This document shows positions 26,011-35,400 of a DNA stretch of 64,000 bases, in pieces (the first letter of the stretch is position 1; every line of letters starts with the position of its first letter). The position numbers and the translations under genes were made by a program. Source of the stretch: CAZAQV01 sp964487255 (GTDB lineage Bacteria; Myxococcota_A; Polyangia; Polyangiales; CAZAQV01); assembly GCA_964487255.1 (NCBI GenBank), contig CAZAQV010000001.1, positions 258,841 to 322,840 on the forward strand, in the 5' to 3' direction. Below the pieces are notes generated by a model that saw nothing but the letters and a program-made list of their open reading frames with translations, was not told where the DNA came from and did no database searches.

Positions 26011-27579
26011 GTGGACGGGGCGCGTTTGGGATGGTTCGCGGGGCTGGGGCCGTTTGCCCTCCTTCTCGTCGCTGGCGTTTGCGTTCTTGCTACGCCCGCG
26101 AGTGAGGGGTTCGGCGAGGGGCACCACGGTTACCTTTCTTCGCACGGCGTCACGCTCGGCAAGAACTTCGAGCTATCGCATGCGGGTTTTCTCTACGACC
26201 GGGTCGGGTGCCAAACGGACGGCGCGGAGCCAGTTCTTAGCGGATACAATCGGTTTCCGGCCACGACCTTTGTGCTGATCCACCTTGCGATCGAAGCTGC
26301 GGGTGATGATCTGGGTGCTCAGGTTGTGGCAGCTCGCGTGCTGATGAAGCTGTTCTTCGTGGGTAGCCTTTTTCTTGGCTTCCTGACTTTAAGGCGTATC
26401 GGGCTTGGTTCTTGGGTGACGATCGCGGCCACCTTGGCCGCGTTCAGCGGGTACTATCTCGCGCTTTATAGCGACATGGTGTTCAACGACGCGACGTCGC
26501 TTTTCGGCGTGCTGCTGGCCGCACATGGCATTGTACAATACGAGCAACAACAGGGTTCTACCACACAGCTAAGGCTCAAGGTGATCGTGGCGGTCCTCTT
26601 CGGATGGCAGGTTTTGGCGCTGCTCGCGGCTTGGGCGATGCAGACCGTGTTTCGCCACCTTCGAGGTCAGCAGAGGTCGCCCACAGCGAGAGTCTTTCGT
26701 CACGAAGCGGTGACCGTTTTTGCGATCGCCGGAGTGCTAACGGCGAGTATCGTGGCTTACAACCTGTGGAACGAACAGCGCGTGATGGACATGGCGTGGT
26801 CCGAGCTCCCCACGGTCGAGTCGCTGATGCGGCGAACAGGGCAGAACGAGGAGCTGGAAAAAAAGTGGGCACACCTGTACGCATGGGACTATTTCGTCCC
26901 CCAGCAACTTCACCGCATCGGCAGAATGTCCGTACCCGCGCTTGGACTCGCTGCGCCCGAGACGCACGATTTCGAGAACGAAGGGCTTTGGGGCTGGGCG
27001 CTTTTGGGCTCCTTTGTTCTAGTTATTGCACTTCTCCTGCTCTGGCGGAATGAGCGCCTAAGGTGGTTGATCCCTCTCGCGCTTTGCGGCCTTGTTTGGG
27101 CTGTGGGGATGAAGCGCTTTTCCACCTTTCACGACTTTCAAAGCCCGTACTACGTGGGCCTTCCACTGGTCTTGTGGGCCGGTCTTTTTGACATGGTTCG
27201 GACTCGCTTCCCGCGTTTGCTAACCGTTCTCGCTGTGCTCACAGCAGGCGTCTTTGCCTTTGCACACCTACGGATGGCGCAGGAAAAACGAGCGCATACA
27301 GCAGCCGCGGACGTGTTGGCGAATGACTATGCAGCCATCCGCGACACGCTACCCAGCGAGGCCAGAGTGTGGCTCGAAGACGAACGCGCCAAGCTCGGGG
27401 GAGCGCATCACGGCGTCGATTTTTATTTGTCCGGCTACTGCCTGGTTGAAGAGGAAGCCGACGAGCAAAACGCCACGCATGTGATCGCGCTCAGCCCTTC
27501 GGTTGCAGGGACGCTTACGCCCAAAAACGATCGGGTGCACGCCTATCAGCGCGGCACCGAGCACCGTGAGCGCGACTAG
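26011..27579 (+). CDS. Multi-pass membrane protein, GT-C glycosyltransferase-like
   Basis: 522 residues from a GTG, with about ten hydrophobic helices (FALLLVAGVCVLATPA, LFFVGSLFLGFLTLRRIGLG, ALLGSFVLVIALLLLW, and others). The large first loop, residues 30-90, with EGFGEGHHGY and EPVLSGYNRFPATT, is like the catalytic loop of PMT/ArnT-type transferases that use polyprenyl-phosphate sugars; the C-terminal soluble part is small. The family fit is from topology and loop motifs, not a firm match. The protein at 13863 resembles the soluble part of such enzymes. The 3' end coincides with an inverted-repeat element. Confidence 0.7.
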   Translation: MDGARLGWFAGLGPFALLLVAGVCVLATPASEGFGEGHHGYLSSHGVTLGKNFELSHAGFLYDRVGCQTDGAEPVLSGYNRFPATTFVLIHLAIEAAGDDLGAQVVAARVLMKLFFVGSLFLGFLTLRRIGLGSWVTIAATLAAFSGYYLALYSDMVFNDATSLFGVLLAAHGIVQYEQQQGSTTQLRLKVIVAVLFGWQVLALLAAWAMQTVFRHLRGQQRSPTARVFRHEAVTVFAIAGVLTASIVAYNLWNEQRVMDMAWSELPTVESLMRRTGQNEELEKKWAHLYAWDYFVPQQLHRIGRMSVPALGLAAPETHDFENEGLWGWALLGSFVLVIALLLLWRNERLRWLIPLALCGLVWAVGMKRFSTFHDFQSPYYVGLPLVLWAGLFDMVRTRFPRLLTVLAVLTAGVFAFAHLRMAQEKRAHTAAADVLANDYAAIRDTLPSEARVWLEDERAKLGGAHHGVDFYLSGYCLVEEEADEQNATHVIALSPSVAGTLTPKNDRVHAYQRGTEHRERD

Positions 27580-27739
27580 TGCTCTGACCAGGAGGTTCTG
27601 AGCCGTGTCGCTTCGCAGCAAAGCGAACTCGGTTGTCGTTCAAACTCGAATGTACTCTGCACGTCCATCGTTTTCTCTCCTACGATTTCACTCCGCTGCT
27701 GTGCGATCCAGGCTCACAATCTCCCGGTCAGAGCACTAG
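27576..27739. repeat. 164-bp element with long inverted terminal repeats (MITE-like or foldback)
   Basis: CTAGTGCTCTGACC at 27576-27589 pairs perfectly with GGTCAGAGCACTAG at 27726-27739. Inside this, 12 of the next 15 bases also pair (27590-27604 with 27711-27725), and pairing continues more weakly for another 25 or so. The element starts one base before the stop codon TAG of the membrane-protein gene and lies between two convergent genes. The interior has no protein-like frame. No clear target duplication is seen. It may instead be a large bidirectional terminator. Confidence 0.7.
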
Positions 27740-27756
27740 ATCGGTCACAGAGTGGT

Positions 27757-28844
27757 CTAGCGGATGCGCCAGGCGCAACCCATGTCGAGGGACAGGGAGG
27801 CCCCGGCGCTCGCGTAGTCGTTGCAGGTCTGAGGGCATAAGACCGCTTTCGTGGACGCGCTTTGCAGGTACCATCCTTCGTCTGTGTCGCCGCAGCCGTC
27901 CGCGCTTTGTACGCGAGCCACCTCGACGGTTTGCCCTTCGCGTGTCGCCGAGAGCTTGATTTCTGATGGGTCGAAGGTTGCTCCGTCGGGAACCTCAGGG
28001 AGCTCCACCTCGCACCCGAAAGCGGACTCGCGCTGCACCGCTTCGCTGATCTGATCGAACACCGCAGACCAGTCGGCTGCGCACACCGAAGTTGCCACAC
28101 CTCCTGTCGCGGCCGACGCACGCCAATACTCCCTTCCAGCACGGTCTGCGCCCTCACAGGCCATGTAGTCGTTATCTTGCCAGCGAAACGCGAGTTTGCA
28201 CTCCGTGCCTCTGTCTCCGCCGCGACGAACCTCATCGGCTGTCGGAGGGTCGATGCCGACGGCTTCTGAGGAGATGGTGTGCAGGCGAAAGTCGTGATCG
28301 GCGCCTAGTTTCTCTTCCATTCGGATCAAGAGGCACTCCGCCGAGATCAGCGACTCGTCGTCGGTCAGCGTGATCACGTGCACGACCGACTGCGGTCGGA
28401 TCCGATCTTGATAGTCGTCCCACCGAGCAGGGGCCATCAACAGCGCGCTGTTCGATTCGACCTGCTCGTCGATCTGCAGGAAGCGCGAGGGGTCCGTTCC
28501 CAGCGGCGGGGGCACATCGACCGTGCTTTGTTTGTGATGAGTACGGTTTGCACGTCGCTCGACCCGAAGCGTTCGACAAAGCGGTTCATGTTCTCTTGAA
28601 CCCGAGCCGGCTCGTCTCGCATGCTGTCGGAAGAGTCGATAACCCACACGATGTCGATCGGGCGAGGCGTCAGGTTACTGCCTACGGTGACATCCTCGCT
28701 TGCGCAGGCCTCTGCAGTGGATGCGTCCTTCACGCCCGCCTCGCGCATCGTCGCGCTGTCGTCATCCGGGCGGTCGGCTGGAGAGTCGGTTGCGGCGCAG
28801 GCGACGGAAAAGACAAGAAGACTCCTACACGCAAGGCACTTCAC
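27757..28844 (-). pseudogene. vWA-domain lipoprotein, interrupted by one frameshift
   Basis: An N-terminal part from the ATG at 28844 has a signal sequence (MKCLACRSLLVFSVAC), an Asp-rich linker and the start of a von Willebrand A domain, IDIVWVIDSSDSMRDE with the DxSxS MIDAS motif. After VQTVLITNKAR near 28525 this frame decays to Arg/Ser-rich sequence. The continuation lies in another frame of the same strand (STVDVPPPLGTDPSRFLQI, VVHVITLTDDES) and runs to 27757, ending in a Cys-rich tail. Joining the frames gives about 362 codons, a typical size. It is either a true inactivation or a sequencing error in the short A/C-rich stretch at 28520-28535. It is convergent with the GT-C gene. Confidence 0.8.
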
Positions 28845-28920
28845 CTGGGGCTTCTAGCACCTTGCCAGAAGCGGTGCAGGGCGCTGAAGGGTGAACCTCA
28901 ACAAGCGGAGACTCGCGACG

Positions 28921-29631
28921 TCAGTCCAGGCGACATATGCGGCGAATGAACTGCGCGAGCGAGTCGATGACCGGTGGTGGGGTTTCGTGTCCGCCGCGAA
29001 ACGGCGTCCACGTCGTCTGCACACCGGCTTCGACCAGCTTGTCGTGAAGTTCCTCGGCGACACTGTAATCGAGCATCGGGTCTTGCTGACCGTGGCTTTG
29101 GTAGACCGGAGTGTCCTTGAGCTTGGGCAATGCCGGCACCCAGCGGTCCTCGGAAAGGAGTGTTCCCGACATGAGCACCAGAGCGTCGATCGCAACGTCG
29201 CCGAAGAGCGCGGTTTCGGTCGCCAGCATCGCGCCTTGCGAAAACCCGCCGAGTAGCACTTGACTCGGGCTGAGTTGTTCACGAACCTCCTGCACGAGCG
29301 CAACGATTTGTTCTCGGCACACCAACATGCCTTCGGGGGTCTGGTCTGCCATCGCGCGGCGCTGACCGAGCATGAGCCGGCGCTGGTATTCCATCATGTC
29401 GATGGGCCACCAAGCGCGCGCGCCTGGCATGATGTCCAGTTCGTTGGGCGCCGCCGGGAAGACGAAACGAACCGACGCGGGCACCTCGAACAGCCGCCAG
29501 AGCGGGACCAAGTCGGTGCCTGGGGCCCCAAAGCCGTGCATCAATATGACGACCGGCCCGTCGCCGCCCCCTTCACGATCGATCCCTCCGGCGATTACGG
29601 ACTCCAAGCCCGCCCAGCGTTCAGCTCTCAT
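28921..29631 (-). CDS. Carboxylesterase/phospholipase, alpha/beta-hydrolase
   Basis: 236 residues from the ATG at 29631; a much longer frame extends upstream through the GGDEF gene but has no coding character. It is an alpha/beta hydrolase of the abhydrolase_2 (acyl-protein thioesterase/lysophospholipase-like) type: oxyanion-type VVILMHGFGAPGTDLVPLW, nucleophile elbow LLGGFSQGAML (Ser), then SHGQQDPMLDYSVAEELHD (Asp) and RGGHETPPPVI (His). No signal peptide is present, so it is cytoplasmic. Its start overlaps the end of the diguanylate cyclase gene by 11 bases, suggesting co-translation. Confidence 0.88.
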   Translation of the reverse strand: MRAERWAGLESVIAGGIDREGGGDGPVVILMHGFGAPGTDLVPLWRLFEVPASVRFVFPAAPNELDIMPGARAWWPIDMMEYQRRLMLGQRRAMADQTPEGMLVCREQIVALVQEVREQLSPSQVLLGGFSQGAMLATETALFGDVAIDALVLMSGTLLSEDRWVPALPKLKDTPVYQSHGQQDPMLDYSVAEELHDKLVEAGVQTTWTPFRGGHETPPPVIDSLAQFIRRICRLD

Positions 29632-30820
29632 CGTTCTCGTGCTCCTCGCGCGGGGTAACACCCGTGATCGGTCGTTGCAGGGTGTCGTCACGTCGTGTGG
29701 CGAGCGCCACCCGGTCCCGACCATTGCGTTTTGCTCGGTAGAGCGCGCGATCGGCGGCCGTGAGCAAGCGTGTAGCGATATCGGCAACACTCTGTTCTTC
29801 GTCGGCGGCGAGGTTGCGTCGCATCGATGCGACCCCCACCGAGACCGTAAGCGGAGGAAGAGAACCCCCGCCCTCGAGCAAGCCACCGGCCGAGCGGCGT
29901 ACGTGGTAGACGATGCGTTCGGCAAGCTTGGCGAGAGCGCCCGCTTCGTCCTCTTTGGAGAGAGGCACGATAACGACGAACTCGTCTCCACCAAAACGGA
30001 ACGGCAACCCGCAGTCGGCAACCACGTCGCGGATGACTTGGCCGGTTTTCGCAATCGCGGCACTGCCATAGCGATGTCCGCGCGAGTCATTGATCGCCTT
30101 GAGTCGATCGAGGTCGATAAAAAGAACGCCTACGTCTCCCCCGCTCGCACGGGCTGTCTTGACCGCGTTGCGCAGCGCCCGGTCCATCCCTCGCGAGTTC
30201 CGCAAGCCGGTCAGGTCATCGATAAGCGCAAGCTCGTTCTTGCGAATCACGTCGACCGCACCGACAATTGCGCGCGAAATGTAGCCCGACACCAGGTTCA
30301 CGATCTCGATGTCGTGAACGCTAAAGCCACTGCTATCGGTGCGGTTGACGAGCTCGAACACACCACAGACCCGATCTTCGAAACGCAGGGGTGCGGCAAC
30401 GATCGAGCGGGAGCGAAAGGTGCTGTTCCCGAGGTCGAAATCGCCGAGGAAGTGGGGGTCCTTTTGTGCATCGTTGCTGACGTGCAGCTCTCCGCTTTGA
30501 TAAACATGACCGGCAATGCCCGCCGATGCGGCGATTTTCGTGCCGAGTAGTTCGTGGGCGGCATCTCCGAAGGCTGCCACGAAGGTCAGAGTGGCCTTGC
30601 TAGCGCTGGCGCACGTGGGGTCGTCGAGCAGTAACGAGCCAGCTTCGGACGGTACGAGGCTTGCCGTCAAGGTCAGGGTTTCCCCCAAAAAACCCGCGAT
30701 TCTAGGCTCTTCGAGGCTCTCATGGGCATGGCGCCGAGGCGCTAAGAAGGTGCGCAAACGTCTGTCGTCGAGCACGAGCCCGCCGGCGACTGAGGACACT
30801 GGTGTGGGAGGAGAGGTCAT
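29621..30820 (-). CDS. GAF-GGDEF diguanylate cyclase
   Basis: 399 residues from the ATG at 30820 (a TTG at 30835 would add five). Residues about 40-190 form a GAF domain (TLTASLVPSEAGSLLLDD, AASAGIAGHVYQSGE, GVFELVNR). The cyclase domain has DDLTGLRNSRGMDRAL, FIDLDRLKAINDSRGH with a metal Asp, and an intact active-site FRFGGDEF. The residues where the inhibitory RxxD site is expected read ADCG, so product inhibition by c-di-GMP is probably absent. It should make c-di-GMP in response to a small ligand or redox signal bound by GAF. It is soluble, with an esterase gene overlapping its end. Confidence 0.93.
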   Translation of the reverse strand: MTSPPTPVSSVAGGLVLDDRRLRTFLAPRRHAHESLEEPRIAGFLGETLTLTASLVPSEAGSLLLDDPTCASASKATLTFVAAFGDAAHELLGTKIAASAGIAGHVYQSGELHVSNDAQKDPHFLGDFDLGNSTFRSRSIVAAPLRFEDRVCGVFELVNRTDSSGFSVHDIEIVNLVSGYISRAIVGAVDVIRKNELALIDDLTGLRNSRGMDRALRNAVKTARASGGDVGVLFIDLDRLKAINDSRGHRYGSAAIAKTGQVIRDVVADCGLPFRFGGDEFVVIVPLSKEDEAGALAKLAERIVYHVRRSAGGLLEGGGSLPPLTVSVGVASMRRNLAADEEQSVADIATRLLTAADRALYRAKRNGRDRVALATRRDDTLQRPITGVTPREEHENDES

Positions 30821-30969
30821 GCGCGTTCGGTGCAAAGTAGCTTGCCGTAACGCTGCAATACCACAAGCAATGCCGCGGAACGACGGGTTCTAGGCTATTC
30901 CGCGACTTCCAAAGGTGATAGACCGGCCCCGGTCGCTCTTTGTCAGAGCGTTCATCGGAGTCGTTTCAG

Positions 30970-32364
30970 ATGAACAGATTGTCGTTGCTTAAGTGGGCCT
31001 TTGCGGTGGTCCTTCTTCTTGTACGGGTTGCAGGCGCAAACGCCCAGGACGCGGGCGCGGGTGACGCGGGCATCGAGCCGGACGAATCGCCGAGCACGCA
31101 GGCCGACGAGGCGGCAGGCGACGAGGACTCCGAAGATGAAAAAGAGGCCGAGGAAACCGCTGAAGAGGTCGTCGCGACAGACCCTGCGGTGGGGCCCGGC
31201 CGCTCGCCGGCGAGTACCCCTCCCGCTCCTGACGCCAGCAAAGTCGACAAGACCCTCGACGGCGAGGAGCAAGAAGAAGCGCAAGAAGAGGAGGTCGAGG
31301 AAGAGTTGGGCATCGAACCCGAGACCGATGCGCCTCTTGTCTGGCGCAACAGTATCTTTACCTGGGGCAACAGCCTCTCGGCCAACTCACTCACCCAGCG
31401 CGCGGGCATCTCGTATAACCCCACCTACAGCATGTCGTTTCGAGTCCGACCGCGTTTCTACCTCACGGACCAACTCTACCTTGCGCTCGACCAGTCGCTA
31501 TCGATCGAGCTGACCGACACCGATACGCGTGCCCGCAACCGCGAGCCGGTGCTCTCCGATACGCTGATCGATTTGATTTGGGCGGGCGCTTACTCGACCG
31601 ATCTCGGTTTCGCCGGCCTTAGCGTGACGCCGGGGCTGCGTCTCCAGGCACCACTCTCGATCACCAGTCGTGCGCAAGGGATGATCCTCGGACTGGGCCC
31701 ATCGGTGCTGGCGCTTGCACCGGTCAAAGACGTCATGAGCGGATGGGTCCTCGGCGCCAGTGGTCGCTGGCTTCACTTCTTCCGTACCACCAACGTCACC
31801 GAAACCGAAAATGGTCAGGCGTGTCGGCGCTACGATTCTCTGCAAGGGCAATGCGTTGCGTATGAGGAAGTGAGCGGCGTTGCGTGGGACCAAACCGGTG
31901 GCCAAACGGTCCAGAGCGACCGCCTCATTCTGGCGCTCTTCAGCTCGCTGTCCTTTGTGCCGAACGCTACCTTCGATGTGAGCTTCGCGTGGGTATGGGA
32001 CTTCGGTTATGGGCTCAAGGATGCCACGGTGCCGGTTCTATCGGAGCCAGACGGAGAGCTGACGATCGGCGATCAAAGCGATACCCACCTGCGTGTGCTG
32101 ACGTCTTTCTCGATCGGCTTTTCGTACACCTTCGAGCCGTGGATCAACGCGTCTCTGTCACTCAACACCTTCCAGGGTGAGTTTCAGCCGGATGGCGATC
32201 GAAGCAACCCCTTTTTCGATATCGACGTCACCACGTTCAATCTGAGCGCGACCATTACGCTCGACCGTTTCTACACCGACATCATCGTGGGCAAAGACCC
32301 CGACGCGGGCGGTCCGACAAACCCATCAATGCGCGCTGCGCGCAGGCAACTTCGCGCATTTTAG
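30970..32364 (+). CDS. Outer-membrane beta-barrel protein with acidic N-terminal linker
   Basis: 464 residues from the ATG at 30970; the signal peptide ends ANAQ. Residues about 25-125 are almost entirely Asp/Glu/Ala/Thr (SEDEKEAEETAEEVV...), probably a disordered periplasmic or surface segment. The remainder has alternating strands (YSMSFRVRPRFYLTDQLYLAL, LGFAGLSVTPGLRL, LTSFSIGFSYTF), as in porins/transporters, with a Cys pair in a loop (GQACRRYDSLQGQC). It lies just upstream of two giant metalloprotease-like lipoproteins on the same strand and could serve their export or substrates. The C-terminus does not end in the usual aromatic (RRQLRAF does end in F). Confidence 0.75.
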   Translation: MNRLSLLKWAFAVVLLLVRVAGANAQDAGAGDAGIEPDESPSTQADEAAGDEDSEDEKEAEETAEEVVATDPAVGPGRSPASTPPAPDASKVDKTLDGEEQEEAQEEEVEEELGIEPETDAPLVWRNSIFTWGNSLSANSLTQRAGISYNPTYSMSFRVRPRFYLTDQLYLALDQSLSIELTDTDTRARNREPVLSDTLIDLIWAGAYSTDLGFAGLSVTPGLRLQAPLSITSRAQGMILGLGPSVLALAPVKDVMSGWVLGASGRWLHFFRTTNVTETENGQACRRYDSLQGQCVAYEEVSGVAWDQTGGQTVQSDRLILALFSSLSFVPNATFDVSFAWVWDFGYGLKDATVPVLSEPDGELTIGDQSDTHLRVLTSFSIGFSYTFEPWINASLSLNTFQGEFQPDGDRSNPFFDIDVTTFNLSATITLDRFYTDIIVGKDPDAGGPTNPSMRAARRQLRAF

Positions 32365-32456
32365 GTCCCGTTGCCGAAATATCTGGACAGATTTTACACA
32401 GAGCAAAAGCCGATCAACCGGTCGGCCCTAGACTTGGGAGTTAGAGGGAAAACAGC

Positions 32457-35400
32457 ATGAACAAAAGCCGCGATATCCTGAAAAGCAGCATTGCGTCCCA
32501 CGCCGTCATTGTCGTTCTGAGCCTCGTACTCGGATCGGCCTGCTCGGAGCAAGAACCCATCAATCGCGTGGGCGTCAACGTCGTCGAAAAGTCGATCTTC
32601 ACCGACTCTTGGTACTTCGGAAGTACGGTCATCGACGTGGCCTACGAAGGCGCTGCGCTGGGCACGTTCAATGGTGACATTGCGAGCGATTTGGTGGGTA
32701 GTGGCTTCACCACGATCCCTCGTCTGCGCTGGGTTATCACCGAAGACATGCTCTTTGGCTACCGCGACTACCAGATTATCGAGGGCATCGACGGCGAGCC
32801 CAAAGAGGTCGGCGACCACACGGGTCATCCGGTGGTGGCGTTCGCGATTCAGAGTCATTTCGATATTCGTCGCGCCTACAACACGGTGACCGGCGAAGAG
32901 CGTAACGTCATCGTCGAGAACAACACCGACCGACGTTGGTTTGAGCGCGAGTACATGCGGGTCGATTGGTCGACCAACCGCATCGCGCAATACTACGGCC
33001 AGACCCACCAACTCTACGACGCCATTGGCCTTCTTTACGATCGCCAGCCGGCCTCCGACTTTGTGCAGGGCAACTCGCAGTTTCCCGAGAACTGGCAGCC
33101 CAAGTTCCGCTACATGAGCTGCGACGGCCCTGGGGATCCAAGCGCCGAATGTCGCGAAGAGGACCGCCTGCACGCCAGCGATTACGACAAGGGCGAACTC
33201 TACTACATGGATTTCGTAACACAGGAGCTCATCTCGCCCCAGGACGTCATCCCCGGCTGGAACTACTGCTACTTCTCAAGCGGACCCGAGTGTGCCGTGG
33301 TGCGTGCCTTTACGCGCAGCTCGTTTCTCAAGGTGAGCGACTCGCCCTCGCGTCACGAGGCCGGGCGAGAAAATTTCCGCGAGTATGAACCCGTCAACTG
33401 GACCGATACCCGCTTTGAGAAGGCGGGCTATTTTCGCAATCGTCAGGCCACCTACGACCGACAGACCGCTGCGGACGACGTGCAATGGGGCGCGACCGAC
33501 TTTTTGAACTTCAACGTCAACCGGCACAACCTCTGGCAGCAGTGGACCGACGCCGACGGCAACCCGCTTCCCTATGCAGAACGAAAAGTGCGACCCATCG
33601 TTTGGCACACCACGCCCGAGTTGCCCGCGCATCTGGTCAAGCCTTCGTTCGAGACGGTGGGTTCGTGGAACGAGGTTTTCATGGCGACGGTTCGCAGCCT
33701 GCGGGGGCAGAGCGTGGCGGGTTATCCGCGGGTGGATTGCCAGACCGACGACCCGGATGCGCCGTGTTTTTGTACCGAGGACCCCAACTCGGGAGAGATT
33801 CTCAACCCGACCTGTGCGGGTGGTTACGATCCCTTTGAGACGCCAGAGCAGGCCGCCGCGCGTGGCGTCGAGAACCCGTACGACTGTCACGTTGCCGTTC
33901 CAGACGGTGCGGAGCCCAACATGGCCGATCCCGAAGTGGCCGCACGGCTCAAAGATGCGGACTTCAACGGCTGGTATGAGGCCGAGTTCGTCGGCAGCGA
34001 GTGTGTCACAACCTTGGTTGTCAACAGCTGCAATCGCGCGACGTTGGCGGCGCACGACGAGGCGGTGCGAGCTGGCGAAGTCGAGGGCGAGCTGGCTTGC
34101 CAGGAGCGAGGCGACATTCGCTACAAGTTCTTCTCCTACGTCGACCAGCCGGGAACTCCCTTCTTGGGGGTTGCAACGCTGCGCGCAGACCCCGTGTCAG
34201 GCGAGATCATCTTTGGCGATGCCAACATCGGAGGGCCCGCGCTCGATGGTTTTCGTACCTTCGCGCTTCAGCAGTACGACTTGCTGAATGGCAACCTCAC
34301 CGAGGACGACCTGATCTACGGTGAAGACGTTCGCGCTCACTTTTCGGACTTGGGCCGAGTTCAGCTTCCCGCACCGCCGCGCATCAACTTCAACGTTGCG
34401 CTGGCTGGCGATGCGCCCGCCGACCCCGGTGTGCTCAAGGAGATCGACGGACGCATGAGTGAGATCATGGAGCGAGCGGAGCAGCTTCAAGGAGATGAGG
34501 GTCGGGCCAATACCTTCGTCGACCGTGCAGCGGCGCTCGCTGGCAGTGACATCGAAGCGCGGCTGTTCAAAAACCCGGAGCTGCTGATCGCAGCAGGCAT
34601 CGAGAAGCTTCCCGAAGGCGTCGACACCGAAACGCTGCTCGAGGAGCATGGGGAGGAGCTGCTCGACGCGGTCTCTCCATTTCGCAACGACATTCACGAC
34701 GTGCTCGATGAGCAGCTTCGGAGCGACAACTTGCTCAGCAGTGCGAACTTCATGATGCCGGATGCTTACGAGGATGCGACGGTGCAGTACTTCGTGAACA
34801 AGCACGAGGATTGGCCGCGTGCGCGACTCGAGTTTGCGCTCAATCGCCTGCTGTTCGCGCAGACCCAGAAGCATGAGCTCGGCCATGGTTTTGGGTTACG
34901 CCACGACTTCGGCGCCAGCGCCGACATCCACAACTACTACGACGACTATTACGTCATTAAAGATCGCTTCCCGCTGCCAGACCCCGCGGACTTTGACGTG
35001 GATGATCAGCCCGGCCTCAGTCCCGACGAGCAACAAACATTCGAGCGGGCGTATCGTGAGCGAAAAGAGCTGCGTGAACTCGCAGGTATTGACCAATGGA
35101 TGCTGTCTTCCATCATGGACTACTCCGCCAACTGGTATCAGCGCGTTCAGCCCGGGCTTGGGCGCTACGATCGTGCCGCGGTCGCGCTTGGCTACGGCGA
35201 TGTTGCTGAAGTCTATGACAACGAGGACAGCAAGGCGCTGGCTGATATCACACCGGCCAACACGGACCGAATCGCCGCGAAGTACTACCACGGAGGCGAA
35301 AGCTGTGAGACCGACAGCGACTGTCCCTATGCGACCGATGGGACCAATGCCGCGGAGCTTCTCAGCTCAAACATGGCATCAGGGCTGACCCAGCGCTGCT

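Noticed and set aside
29632..30090. Upstream extension of the esterase frame by 153 residues
   Set aside because: It runs antiframe through the GGDEF gene and is Ser/Arg/Thr-rich; the ATG at 29631 fits the hydrolase fold.
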